A DNA stretch of 64,000 nt from Nesterenkonia halotolerans (GTDB lineage Bacteria > Actinomycetota > Actinomycetes > Actinomycetales > Micrococcaceae), in NCBI RefSeq assembly GCF_014874065.1, contig NZ_JADBEE010000002.1:372001-436000 (forward strand), in the 5' to 3' direction. Shown in pieces: positions 19,947 through 28,219 of this stretch. A program made the position numbers and the translations under genes. Below the pieces are notes generated by a model, which searched no databases, was not told the DNA's origin, and worked only from the letters and a program-made list of their open reading frames with translations. The stretch's first letter is position 1. Every line of letters begins with the position of its first letter.

Positions 19947-20870
19947 CTAGCTGGTGGGCTGCAGCTCGGCGGGAAGCTCCGGCATGGATTCGCCCACCGA
20001 CTGCAGGTTCGCCTGGAGGATCTCCCGCCCCTGGGTCTGCAGCGTGGTGTAGTCCCAGCCGCCGTCATGGAATTCCTGGACCACCGGTTCCGGGTGGCTC
20101 CAGATCTGCAGCCGGTCTCCGCCGGCGCCGATGACCTGTCCGGTGATGCCCTCCACCGCATCGGAGGAGAGGAAGGCGACGACGCCGGCCGCGTCCTGCG
20201 CGGTGCCGAAGCCCAGACCCTTGCGGAAGAAGTCGGGCATGGGCTCACCCTGCTCGTCGGCCTCCACGGCCTTCTGGAAGTAGGGCACGGTCTTGGTCAT
20301 CGCGGTGGCCGCCACCGGGATCACGGCATTGACGCTCACGCCGGCACGCCTCATCTCCAAGGCCCAGGTGCGCACCATTCCGACGATGCCGGCCTTGGCC
20401 GCCGCGTAGTTGGTCTGTCCGAAGTTCCCGCGCTGACCCGTGGGGGAGCCGATGCAGACGATCCGCCCGGCCACACCCTCGGTCTTGAAGTGCTTATACG
20501 CGGCCCGGACACAGGTGAAGGTGCCCTTGAGGTGGACATTGATCACGGCGTCGAAGTCATCGTCGGACATCTTCAGCAGCGACCTGTCACGCAGGATCCC
20601 GGCGTTGGTGACCAGGATGTCCAACCTGCCGAAGCTGCTCACCGCGGCTTCGACCAGCTGCTCGGCGGTCTCGGTGGAGCCCACCGGAGCCACCACGGCC
20701 ACGGCACGCCCGCCGGCGGATTCGATGGCGGCCACGGCGGCATCGGCATGGGCCTGGTCCACGTCATTGACGACGACGGCGGCCCCCTGCGCGGCGAGCT
20801 CCTGGGCATATGCCAGGCCGAGCCCCGCTCCGGAACCGGTCACGATGGCTACCTTGTCCTGCAACGACAT
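19947..20870 (-). CDS. SDR-family oxidoreductase, hydroxyacyl-CoA dehydrogenase-like
   Basis: Short-chain dehydrogenase of 307 residues. The NAD(P) motif TGSGAGLGLAYAQ is at about residues 12-24, with NAGI at about 89 and the catalytic YAAAK motif near 154-158. It is ~50 residues longer than classic SDRs; the extra C-terminal part after ITGQVIGAGGD resembles the linker seen in type-2 multifunctional enzyme (3R)-hydroxyacyl-CoA dehydrogenases. The start is ATG 20870 with AAGGAGA 5 nt upstream, not the earlier in-frame ATG. It is the promoter-proximal gene of the SDR-amidohydrolase-ACAD operon, divergent from the MarR gene, a layout typical of local MarR control. Confidence 0.9.
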   Translation of the reverse strand: MSLQDKVAIVTGSGAGLGLAYAQELAAQGAAVVVNDVDQAHADAAVAAIESAGGRAVAVVAPVGSTETAEQLVEAAVSSFGRLDILVTNAGILRDRSLLKMSDDDFDAVINVHLKGTFTCVRAAYKHFKTEGVAGRIVCIGSPTGQRGNFGQTNYAAAKAGIVGMVRTWALEMRRAGVSVNAVIPVAATAMTKTVPYFQKAVEADEQGEPMPDFFRKGLGFGTAQDAAGVVAFLSSDAVEGITGQVIGAGGDRLQIWSHPEPVVQEFHDGGWDYTTLQTQGREILQANLQSVGESMPELPAELQPTS

Positions 20871-20894
20871 AGTCTCTCCTTCTGTGGGACTCAC

Positions 20895-20961
20895 GGCCTA
20901 TGCTTACTGTGATACATCTCACTTGCTAATATTGAGAAAGTCAATGATTTATCTTCTCAAT
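20895..20961. promoter_or_regulatory. Divergent SDR/MarR control region with palindrome and shared 19-mer
   Basis: Three signals lie between the SDR (minus) and MarR (plus) genes. First, a 19-mer at 20895-20913 is found again, inverted, at 24433-24451 (18 of 19 identical). Second, TGTGATACATCTCACT (20908-20923) fits the Crp/GlxR consensus TGTGA-N6-TCACA at 9 of 10 positions. Third, an imperfect 31-bp palindrome with arms ATTGAG/CTCAAT and centre TCAATGATT occupies 20931-20961. The palindrome resembles a MarR operator; a second palindrome with the same centre lies before the ABC operon. Confidence 0.65.
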
Positions 20962-21002
20962 CCGTTCCAGCCCCGATTCGGGACCCGCTGCTAGGAGAAT
21001 CC

Positions 21003-21538
<536 letters not shown>

Positions 21539-21552
21539 GTCGGCTGCGGAGG

Positions 21553-22461
21553 TCACGTCAGCGCCGCGGCGTCCTCTGGCCGGAACCCCTTCTTGGCGAG
21601 CTGGATCTGCTCGTAGACATGGTGGCGCAGCTCGGCGAAGCGCTGAGAGGATCGGGTCTCGAGCTGATCCCGTTCGGCCGGCAGGTCCACCAGCACGTCT
21701 TCCTGGATGATCGTCGGTGAGGAGGACAGGATGATCACCCGCTCGCCCAGGTACACCGACTCGTCGATGTCGTGGGTGACGAAGAGCACCGAGACGCCCA
21801 GCTTCTTCCAGACGCCCCGGACCAGGTCCTCCAGGTCAGCACGGGTCTGGGCATCCACCGCGGCGAAGGGCTCATCCATCAGCAGCACCTCCGGCTGATA
21901 CGCCACGGCCCGGGCGATGGCCACGCGCTGCTGCATGCCGCCGGAGAGCTGCCAGGGATAGGACTTCGGTACATGGGAGAGCCCCACGGCCTCCAGCGCC
22001 TCGGCGACCATGTCCTTGCGCGTGGACTTGTCCATGCCCTGGTTCTTCAGTGGAAGCTCCACATTCTCGGCCACGCGCAGCCAGGGGAAGAGTGAGCGGC
22101 CGTATTCCTGGAAGACCACAGCCATGGACTTCGGCGGCCCGGTGACCTTCTCTCCATGGAGGGTGACCTCTCCGGCGCTGGGCGCCATCAGGCCCGAGAT
22201 GCACTTGAGCAGCGTGGTCTTGCCTGACCCGGAGGGTCCCACCAGGCAGGCGAGCTGGCCTTTGGGGAGGTCGAAGGTGAGGTTCCTGACCGCCTCGATG
22301 TCGCCGCCGTCGGTGTGGTAGACCTTCTTCAGGTTTTTCACCGAAAGCATCGGCTGCTCGTCGGGCATGGTCTTGCCCACGGGGATTCGGCCATCGGGGG
22401 TGTCCTGGGTCGTGGACTGGCTGATCACGGGATTGTTGGGCTGTGCGTGTGCGGAGGTCAT
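21553..22461 (-). CDS. ABC transporter ATP-binding protein (SsuB/TauB/NrtD type)
   Basis: A 302-residue ATPase that energises import of the solute delivered by the NMT1-like binding proteins. Walker A GPSGSGKTTLLKC, signature LSGGMQQRVAIARA, Walker B VLLMDEPFAAVDAQT and the switch region VLFVTHDIDES are all present. The ATG at 22461 gives ~37 unstructured residues before the ABC core (MLSVKNLKKVYHTDGGD); upstream in-frame sequence belongs to the permease overlap region. GAAGGG lies 8 nt upstream. It is the third gene of the permease-permease-ATPase operon. Confidence 0.93.
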   Translation of the reverse strand: MTSAHAQPNNPVISQSTTQDTPDGRIPVGKTMPDEQPMLSVKNLKKVYHTDGGDIEAVRNLTFDLPKGQLACLVGPSGSGKTTLLKCISGLMAPSAGEVTLHGEKVTGPPKSMAVVFQEYGRSLFPWLRVAENVELPLKNQGMDKSTRKDMVAEALEAVGLSHVPKSYPWQLSGGMQQRVAIARAVAYQPEVLLMDEPFAAVDAQTRADLEDLVRGVWKKLGVSVLFVTHDIDESVYLGERVIILSSSPTIIQEDVLVDLPAERDQLETRSSQRFAELRHHVYEQIQLAKKGFRPEDAAALT

Positions 22462-22543
22462 CTCCGGGTCCCTTCTCTTGGCAGATCTTGGCAATGGTGC
22501 CGGGTGGGTGTGCCCGGCCGGAAGTGCTTGCGCTGCACGGTGC

Positions 22544-23317
22544 TCAGGCAGCCTGTTCGATCTCGCGCAGACCGTGGTACCAGCCCAGGATCCAGCGTTC
22601 GGCAAGTTGGAAGATGAACGAGAGGATGACCCCGATCAGCCCCAGCAGGACGATGCCGGACCACATCTCAGGGATCGCGAAGGAGCGCTGGAACTGCACG
22701 ATGGCGAAGCCGAGGCCCTCGGTGGACGCGAACATCTCCGAGATCACCATGAGGATCAGGGCGATGGAGAGTGACTGCCGGATGCCGGCCATGATCTGCG
22801 GCATGGCCGAGGGCAGGATCAGGTAACGGATGCTGTTGATCTTGTTCATCCCGTAGGTGCGACTGGTGTCGGCCAGCACCTCGTCCATGGAGCGCACACC
22901 CTCGATGGTGTTCAGCAGGATCGGCCAGACGGCGCCGAGCACGATCACCGAGACCTTCATCTCGTCGCCGATGCCGATCAGCAGCATGATCACCGGAATG
23001 AGCACCGGTGGTGGGATGGCCCGGAAGAACTCCAGGGTGGGTTCCAGCAGTGCACGCAGCCACCGGAAGGAGCCGATCAGCAGTCCGGCGCCGATGCCGA
23101 TCAGGATCGAGAGCACGATGCCGATCATCAGCCTTCCCAGGGACGGGAAGACGTCGCTGACGAAGCGCTCGCTGGTCCAGGTCTCGAAGAAGGTCTCCAC
23201 CAGCGCTTGAGGAGTCGGGACGAAGAAGCTCGTCTCACCCAGCGTAGAGATGAACCAGATGAAGAGCAGGATCAGTGGAAGGGCGATGATGTTCAGGAAC
23301 GTACGGATATATGTCAT
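22544..23317 (-). CDS. ABC transporter permease (SsuC/TauC type), subunit 1
   Basis: A 257-residue inner-membrane permease with about six helices. The BPD-transp-1 fold shows in SLGRLMIGIVLSILIGIGAG, and the EAA-like coupling loop is visible around ADTSRTYGMNKINSIRYLILP near residue 150. It overlaps the start of the ATPase-proximal region and its own ATG overlaps the end of permease 2 by 4 bp (ATGA), so the two permeases are translationally coupled and likely form a heterodimer. Confidence 0.92.
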   Translation of the reverse strand: MTYIRTFLNIIALPLILLFIWFISTLGETSFFVPTPQALVETFFETWTSERFVSDVFPSLGRLMIGIVLSILIGIGAGLLIGSFRWLRALLEPTLEFFRAIPPPVLIPVIMLLIGIGDEMKVSVIVLGAVWPILLNTIEGVRSMDEVLADTSRTYGMNKINSIRYLILPSAMPQIMAGIRQSLSIALILMVISEMFASTEGLGFAIVQFQRSFAIPEMWSGIVLLGLIGVILSFIFQLAERWILGWYHGLREIEQAA

Positions 23318-24363
23318 GCCGCCACCTCCGTGCGGACCGAGGAGTGCCAGGACAGGATCTTGCGCTCGATGATCCGCATGGCCAGGTTGATCAGAACCCC
23401 GAGCAGGCCGGTCGCCAGCACCAGGGCGTACATGGAGACGTAATTGCCTCCGGACTGGGCGCTGGCGATCTCTGCTCCCAGTCCGGGTGTGCCGATGATC
23501 AGCTGCGCGGTGATCGCCAGGATCAGCGCCACCGCCGCCGCGAGGCGAATGCCGGTCATCACATAGGGCAGCGCCGTGGGGAAGGTGACGTATCGCATCC
23601 GGGCGAAGGGGCCGAGACCGTAGGAGCGGGCGGTGTTCATCGCCACGGCGTCCACATCGGCGACCCCGTAGAGCACCTGGATCAGCACCTGCCAGAAGCA
23701 GGCGTAGACGATCAGCATCAGTGAGGATTCGATCCCCACGCCGAAGAGCAGCACCGCCAACGGGATCAGCGCCACCGAGGGAACGGGCCGCAGGAACTCG
23801 ATCGTGGAGTTCGTGAACCGACGCAGGAAGGTGGAAGAACCGATGATGAAACCCAGGACGGTGGCGAGCACCACGGCGATGATCATGCCCAGCGCCCAGG
23901 CCTGCATGGTGTCGCCGACGGCGACCCAGAAGTCTGTCAGTCCGAAGTTGGAGATCAGTCCGCCGATGGCCTCGTGGGCCGGGGGCAGGTAGCGTGCGTT
24001 GACCAGCCCGGTCAGCGGCAGCAGTTCCCAGGTCAGCAGCATGCCGACGACGCCGGCCGCGCCGAGGGCCTTGGTGCCGAGGCCGCGCCGCCGTCGTCGT
24101 CGAGCTCGGCCTGGACCTGAGGTGGTGGCTCGCCCGGTCGCGCCGCTCTGCGCGACCGAGGACAGCGGGGCCGCGGGGTCTGGCCGGGTGGGGATGTCCA
24201 GTGCGGCCGAGGTGGAGACGTCGGTGTGCCGCCGGATATCACCGCCTCGACGGTCCGTGGCGGCGGAGGACTCCCACCGGTGCAGTCGGTGGATCTCCGC
24301 ATCACGGTCTAGTGGTGCCTTGCCGCGGGACCTTCGTCCCGGGCGTGCGCGCTCATCGGTCAT
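23314..24363 (-). CDS. ABC transporter permease (SsuC/TauC type), subunit 2, with long Arg-rich N-terminus
   Basis: A 349-residue permease whose membrane domain begins only at about residue 97 (GTKALGAAGVVGMLLTWELL). The first ~95 residues are disordered and charged, ending in RARRRRRRG. The coupling loop is NTARSYGLGPFARMRYVTFP near residue 245. The ATG has AAGGGAG 8 nt upstream, supporting the long form. It is the first gene of the transporter operon, preceded by a regulatory region that shares motifs with the SDR/MarR region. Confidence 0.9.
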   Translation of the reverse strand: MTDERARPGRRSRGKAPLDRDAEIHRLHRWESSAATDRRGGDIRRHTDVSTSAALDIPTRPDPAAPLSSVAQSGATGRATTSGPGRARRRRRRGLGTKALGAAGVVGMLLTWELLPLTGLVNARYLPPAHEAIGGLISNFGLTDFWVAVGDTMQAWALGMIIAVVLATVLGFIIGSSTFLRRFTNSTIEFLRPVPSVALIPLAVLLFGVGIESSLMLIVYACFWQVLIQVLYGVADVDAVAMNTARSYGLGPFARMRYVTFPTALPYVMTGIRLAAAVALILAITAQLIIGTPGLGAEIASAQSGGNYVSMYALVLATGLLGVLINLAMRIIERKILSWHSSVRTEVAA

Positions 24364-24395
24364 CTATGACTCCCTTGTGCAAGGTCGTTCCTCGC

Positions 24396-24494
24396 ATCAC
24401 AAGGAGTGCTCACTCAGTGTGATGCAGAACACATCACAGTCAGCATAGGCCCCTGCCGCCTACAGTTCAATATTTCAATGATTGAGATATTCAA
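24396..24494 (-). promoter_or_regulatory. Control region of the ABC import operon (TGTGA/TCACA half-sites and AT-rich palindrome)
   Basis: TCACA at 24397-24401, TCACTcagTGTGA at 24410-24422 and TCACA at 24434-24438 form a cluster of Crp-like half-sites, though none has the standard N6 spacing. The 19-mer at 24433-24451 matches the SDR/MarR region (18 of 19, inverted). A 29-bp imperfect palindrome at 24466-24494 (24 of 29 symmetric, centre TCAATGATT) is the likely MarR operator and overlaps any plausible promoter for permease 2. Confidence 0.6.
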
Positions 24495-24497
24495 AGG

Positions 24498-24590
24498 TCT
24501 CCGCGTTGAGCGGCGGATTCTCCGAGCAGTTCAGGCCGTTCGGCCCCTGTACTGACCGGTATTTCCGCCGCTCAACGCAGAGGGAGCGGA
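24498..24590. repeat. Palindromic dispersed repeat, copy 2 (right edge of catabolic island)
   Basis: The arms 24503-24517 and 24564-24578 are a perfect 15-bp inverted repeat (GCGTTGAGCGGCGGA), extended by four more pairs outside one mismatch. The left arm and loop start, 24503-24537, match copy 1 (12594-12628) at 33 of 35 bases in the same orientation. It sits 9 bp from the 3' end of the ABC-2 permease gene and could also serve as its terminator. Confidence 0.8.
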
Positions 24591-24599
24591 GAGGAAGCC

Positions 24600-26444
24600 T
24601 CAGCGGAGGAAGAGCTTCTTCATCCGGTAGGTGGTCACGGCGAGGCCGATGACCGTCATCACCAGGTAGTAGCCGATGTGGACCAGGGTAATCGCACCGA
24701 AGTCCCAGAAGGCGATGTCGCGCATGAGCTCCACGCCGTGCCAGAGCGGCAGCGCCTGGATCACGACCTGCACGCCGGCGGGGTACACGCTGATGGGGAA
24801 CAGCGTGGCGGAGAACAGGAACATCGGGATGAGCACCATCATCATCCAGTCCATCTGCTGGAAGCGGCTCAGGAACGAGGTCACCGCCATGCCCACCGAG
24901 GCGAAGCCCAGGGCGATGAACAGCGCCGCGAACCAGAGCACCAGTGCCGCGAGCGGATCGACCAGTCCGCCGATCATCAGCACGCCGAGGAAGCCCAGCG
25001 CGTAGATCCCGCCGCGGAACAGCGCCAGACAGATCTCGCCGACCGCCACATCCACAGGTCCCAGCGAGGTGGACATCATCGTGCGGTAGAGCTTGGTGAT
25101 CTTGAGCTTGAAGAACACGTTCCAGGTGGAGTCGAAGATCGCGCCGTTCATCGCGGAGACCGCCAGCAGCGCCGGAGCGATGAAGGCGGCGTAGCTGATG
25201 GTCCCGCCGCCGCTGAGCCCGACCTGCTCGGCATCCACGCTGGCGATCATCGGCGAGATCCCCAGCCCGAAGGAGGTCAGGAACAGCACCGGCTCCAGGA
25301 GTCCCGAGAGGAAGATGACTCCGCGGTTGTTGCGGATCGCGGTCAGCCCGCGGCCGAAGACGGCGCGAATGTTGCCCGAGTAGTAGTTCGCGGCGAAACC
25401 GCGGCGAAAGGCGATGCGCGGGAGAGTCGCTGCCGCGTCCGACGCCGACCGCTCGCCCTGGTCTGCTGATGCTGCGGACTCACCGGCCGCGCGTTCGACG
25501 TCGGCGCCATCCCTGGCCGCCATGCGTGTCTGCCGACGCGCATCGGCCTTGGCTCCCGGCGTGCGGCCGCGCCATTCCTCGAGCCCCAGTCGCCGGGAGA
25601 AGACCCGGACGGTGATCAGCCAGCCGCCGGCGGTGACGCCGAGCAGGTAGAGGACGTGGACCAGGATCATCCAGGCCGGGGTCGGCTGGGAGAAGGCCAG
25701 CACACGCCCCAGCTCATTGGCATGCCAGATGGGGGAGAACCAGCCGATGACCTGCAGGAATCCCGGCAGGTTGGTCAGCGGATAGAAGGTGCCGGAGAAG
25801 AGGAAGAGCGGCATGATGACGAATCGCTGGATCAGCGACATCTGGCCCTTCTCGTCTCGCAGCGTGGAGACATAGGCCATGATCGGCAGCCCGATCGCGA
25901 GCCCGCCCAGCAGGGCGCTGCCGATCTGCAGCACCGCCCAGGGGGAGGAGACGGCCCCGAACAGAGCGAGCACCACGGTGAAGATCGCGGCGTGCACGGC
26001 GAAGCGCACGCTCACCGCGAGGATATGCCCGGAGGCTATCTGGCCCGGGCTCAGGGGCGAGGCCTGCGCTCCGTAGTAGAGCCGCCGCCACTTGAAGCCC
26101 TCCATGACGGGGAAGGTGAACTCGATGCCCGCCGACATCGCCACCGTGGACGCCAGGATCGCGGGGCCGATGTACATCAGGTAGCTGCTCGCGCCGTACT
26201 GCGCGAAGTCCCCACCGTCCCCGACGAGCACGCCCAGACCCAGGCCCATGGCCAGGATGTACATGATCGGCTGGCTCACCGAGGAGAAGAGGATGACCGC
26301 ACCGTAGGCGCGCATGCTGCGCAGGGTGCGTTCTGCCTGGTGCAGCGCGCCGAATCGGCGGACTCCGCCCGCGAGCGCCTGCTTATCAGCCGCCGGGCTC
26401 GTGGAGGACTCGATCCCTGGGCTGGCGTGGAGCTGATCAGTCAA
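24600..26444 (-). CDS. Fused double ABC-2 type permease
   Basis: A 614-residue membrane protein made of two ABC-2 permease domains in one chain, about residues 25-285 and 345-614, joined by a charged linker (about 290-340, rich in Ala, Arg, Glu). Each half has about six helices and the conserved ABC-2 features, for example FLFSGTFYPLTNLP in the first and FLFSATLFPISVYP in the second. The usual exporter has one such domain and works as a homodimer. The start is TTG 26444 with GGAG 5 nt upstream, overlapping the ATPase gene by 8 bp. Together they form a drug- or lipid-type exporter; the substrate is unknown. Confidence 0.88.
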   Translation of the reverse strand: MTDQLHASPGIESSTSPAADKQALAGGVRRFGALHQAERTLRSMRAYGAVILFSSVSQPIMYILAMGLGLGVLVGDGGDFAQYGASSYLMYIGPAILASTVAMSAGIEFTFPVMEGFKWRRLYYGAQASPLSPGQIASGHILAVSVRFAVHAAIFTVVLALFGAVSSPWAVLQIGSALLGGLAIGLPIMAYVSTLRDEKGQMSLIQRFVIMPLFLFSGTFYPLTNLPGFLQVIGWFSPIWHANELGRVLAFSQPTPAWMILVHVLYLLGVTAGGWLITVRVFSRRLGLEEWRGRTPGAKADARRQTRMAARDGADVERAAGESAASADQGERSASDAAATLPRIAFRRGFAANYYSGNIRAVFGRGLTAIRNNRGVIFLSGLLEPVLFLTSFGLGISPMIASVDAEQVGLSGGGTISYAAFIAPALLAVSAMNGAIFDSTWNVFFKLKITKLYRTMMSTSLGPVDVAVGEICLALFRGGIYALGFLGVLMIGGLVDPLAALVLWFAALFIALGFASVGMAVTSFLSRFQQMDWMMMVLIPMFLFSATLFPISVYPAGVQVVIQALPLWHGVELMRDIAFWDFGAITLVHIGYYLVMTVIGLAVTTYRMKKLFLR

Positions 26445-27399
26445 CGAGGCTCCGCCCGGTCAGGCGCAGGAAGACATCCTCCAGCGAGGAGCGGCGGACC
26501 AGCGAGGTGATCGGTCGCAGACCGGCCGCGTGGATCCGCTCCAACGCCGATTCGGCGGAGGCGGCGTAGACCAGCAGTCGGTCCGGGAGGACCTCGACGT
26601 GGCTGAAGCCGATGCTGCCGGGAGCCTCTCCGCCACCCAGCAGCGTGCTGAGCTGCTCGGCCTGCTCCTGATTGCGGTCCAGCCCGAAGCGCAGCTCGAG
26701 CACCTCGCGGGTGGAATGCTCGCGGATGAGCGCCGCAGGCGACCCCTCCGCCATGATCCGGCCCTGGTCGACCACGATCAGGCGCTCGCAGAGCTGCTCC
26801 GCCTCATCCATGTGGTGAGTCGTCAGCACCAGTGTGGTGCCCGCTTCGCGCAGCCGGAAGAGCCGATCCCAGAGAATATGACGCGCCTGCGGATCCAGGC
26901 CCGTGGTGGGTTCATCCAGAAGCAGGATCTCAGGTTCGTTGACCAGCGCACGGGCGATCGTCAGCCGCCGCTTCATTCCTCCGGAGAGGTCCTCCACCCG
27001 GGAGGTGGCCTTGTGGCTCAGCTGGGCGAACTCCAGCAGCTCCTCGGTCTTGGTGTTCAGCCAGCGTCGCGGCAGACCGAAGTAGCGGCCGTACATGATG
27101 ATGTTCTCGCGGACGCTGAGCTCTTCGTCGAGGTTGTCCTGCTGCGGGATCACCCCGAGCCGGGCGCGGACCTCGGGCCCGTTCTGCTCCGGATCCAGGC
27201 CGGCCACCTCCATGGAGCCCCCGCTGCGGGCCGCCACCGCCGCGATCATGCGCATCGTGGTGGACTTGCCCGCCCCGTTGGGCCCCAGCAGACCGAAGGA
27301 CTCCCCGCGGTTCACGGTGAAATCGATCCCGTCTACGGCGGTGAAATCTCCATAGCGCTTGGTCAGACCTGTGGCGCGGATCGCATGTTCGACGGGCAT
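26437..27399 (-). CDS. ABC exporter ATP-binding protein (DrrA/CcmA type)
   Basis: A 320-residue ATPase: Walker A GPNGAGKSTTMRM, signature LSGGMKRRLTIARAL, Walker B ILLLDEPTTGLDPQ, and H-loop LVLTTHHMDEAEQLC. The C-terminal ~80-residue extension is typical of drug/nodulation exporters. ATG 27399 fits the family N-terminus (MPVEHAIRATGLTKRYG). A TACACT -10 seven bases before this ATG suggests a leaderless transcript. It drives the fused permease gene that overlaps its 3' end. Confidence 0.92.
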   Translation of the reverse strand: MPVEHAIRATGLTKRYGDFTAVDGIDFTVNRGESFGLLGPNGAGKSTTMRMIAAVAARSGGSMEVAGLDPEQNGPEVRARLGVIPQQDNLDEELSVRENIIMYGRYFGLPRRWLNTKTEELLEFAQLSHKATSRVEDLSGGMKRRLTIARALVNEPEILLLDEPTTGLDPQARHILWDRLFRLREAGTTLVLTTHHMDEAEQLCERLIVVDQGRIMAEGSPAALIREHSTREVLELRFGLDRNQEQAEQLSTLLGGGEAPGSIGFSHVEVLPDRLLVYAASAESALERIHAAGLRPITSLVRRSSLEDVFLRLTGRSLVD

Positions 27400-27406
27400 G
27401 AGATGC

Positions 27407-27438
27407 AGTGTACTCGGCGCCAAAGGTTCATCCTTTGG
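27407..27438. promoter_or_regulatory. Divergent exporter promoter: leaderless -10 and perfect palindrome
   Basis: On the minus strand TACACT (27407-27412) ends 7 nt before ATG 27399. Just upstream, CCAAAGGTTCATCCTTTGG (27420-27438) is a perfect inverted repeat with 7-bp arms and a 5-nt spacer, placed over the expected -35 area. It lies between two divergent ABC systems and is a good operator candidate. Confidence 0.6.
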
Positions 27439-27511
27439 GGCGATGTTCGAGCCCTTGTCATCCGAGAGAATGAAGAACAAGTTCACGTTCGTCCCCGATG
27501 AAAGGTCATCA

Positions 27512-28219
27512 ATGTCCATTCCAGTTCTCGAGACCGAGAACCTGGTCAAGGTCTACGGCAAGGGCGCGACTCGTTTCGACGCGCTCAAGGGCCTGACCTT
27601 CGAGATCCATGAGGGCGAATCCGTCGCCATCGTGGGCAAATCAGGTTCCGGCAAGTCCACCCTCATGCACCTGCTGGCGCTGCTCGATGAGCCGACCGCC
27701 GGCGTCGTCGCACTTGAGGGTGAGCCGGTGAACAAGCTGAAGCCCAAGAAGATCTCCCAGCTGCGCAACGACACCTTCGGCTTCGTGTTCCAGCAGTTCT
27801 TCCTGAACCCGAACCAGAGCGTCCTGGAGAACATCACGCTGCCGCTGAAGATCGCCGGCATGGGCAAGTCCGAGCGCAACCGCCGTGGCATGGAGGTCCT
27901 CGAGCAGCTGGACATGGCCGATAAGGCCAAGAACAAGGCGACCAACCTCTCCGGCGGGCAGAAGCAGCGCGCCTGCATCGCACGCGCCCTGGTCAACAAG
28001 CCCACGGTGCTCTTCGCAGATGAGCCCACGGGCAACCTGGACACAGCGACCTCGGAGATCGTCGAGGACATCCTCTTCGGTCTGCACCGCGACTATGGCA
28101 TCACTCTGGTGGTCGTCACCCATGATGAGGACCTGGCAGCCAAGTGCCAGCGCCGACTGATGATGCAGGACGGCGAGATCGTCACCGAAGAGCACGGTGT
28201 GAAAGAGGTGCACGCATGA
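27512..28219 (+). CDS. ABC transporter ATP-binding protein (MacB/LolD type)
   Basis: A 235-residue ATPase of the MacB/LolD/FtsE branch: Walker A GKSGSGKSTLMHLLALLDEP, signature LSGGQKQRACIARAL, Walker B VLFADEPTGNLDTATS, H-loop VVVTHDEDLAAKC. The start is ATG 27512 (MSIPVLETENLVKVYGKG) with GAAAGG 6 nt upstream. The ATG of the following permease gene overlaps its stop codon (ATGA). It powers mechanotransmission-type export or lipoprotein handling rather than import. Confidence 0.93.
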   Translation: MSIPVLETENLVKVYGKGATRFDALKGLTFEIHEGESVAIVGKSGSGKSTLMHLLALLDEPTAGVVALEGEPVNKLKPKKISQLRNDTFGFVFQQFFLNPNQSVLENITLPLKIAGMGKSERNRRGMEVLEQLDMADKAKNKATNLSGGQKQRACIARALVNKPTVLFADEPTGNLDTATSEIVEDILFGLHRDYGITLVVVTHDEDLAAKCQRRLMMQDGEIVTEEHGVKEVHA

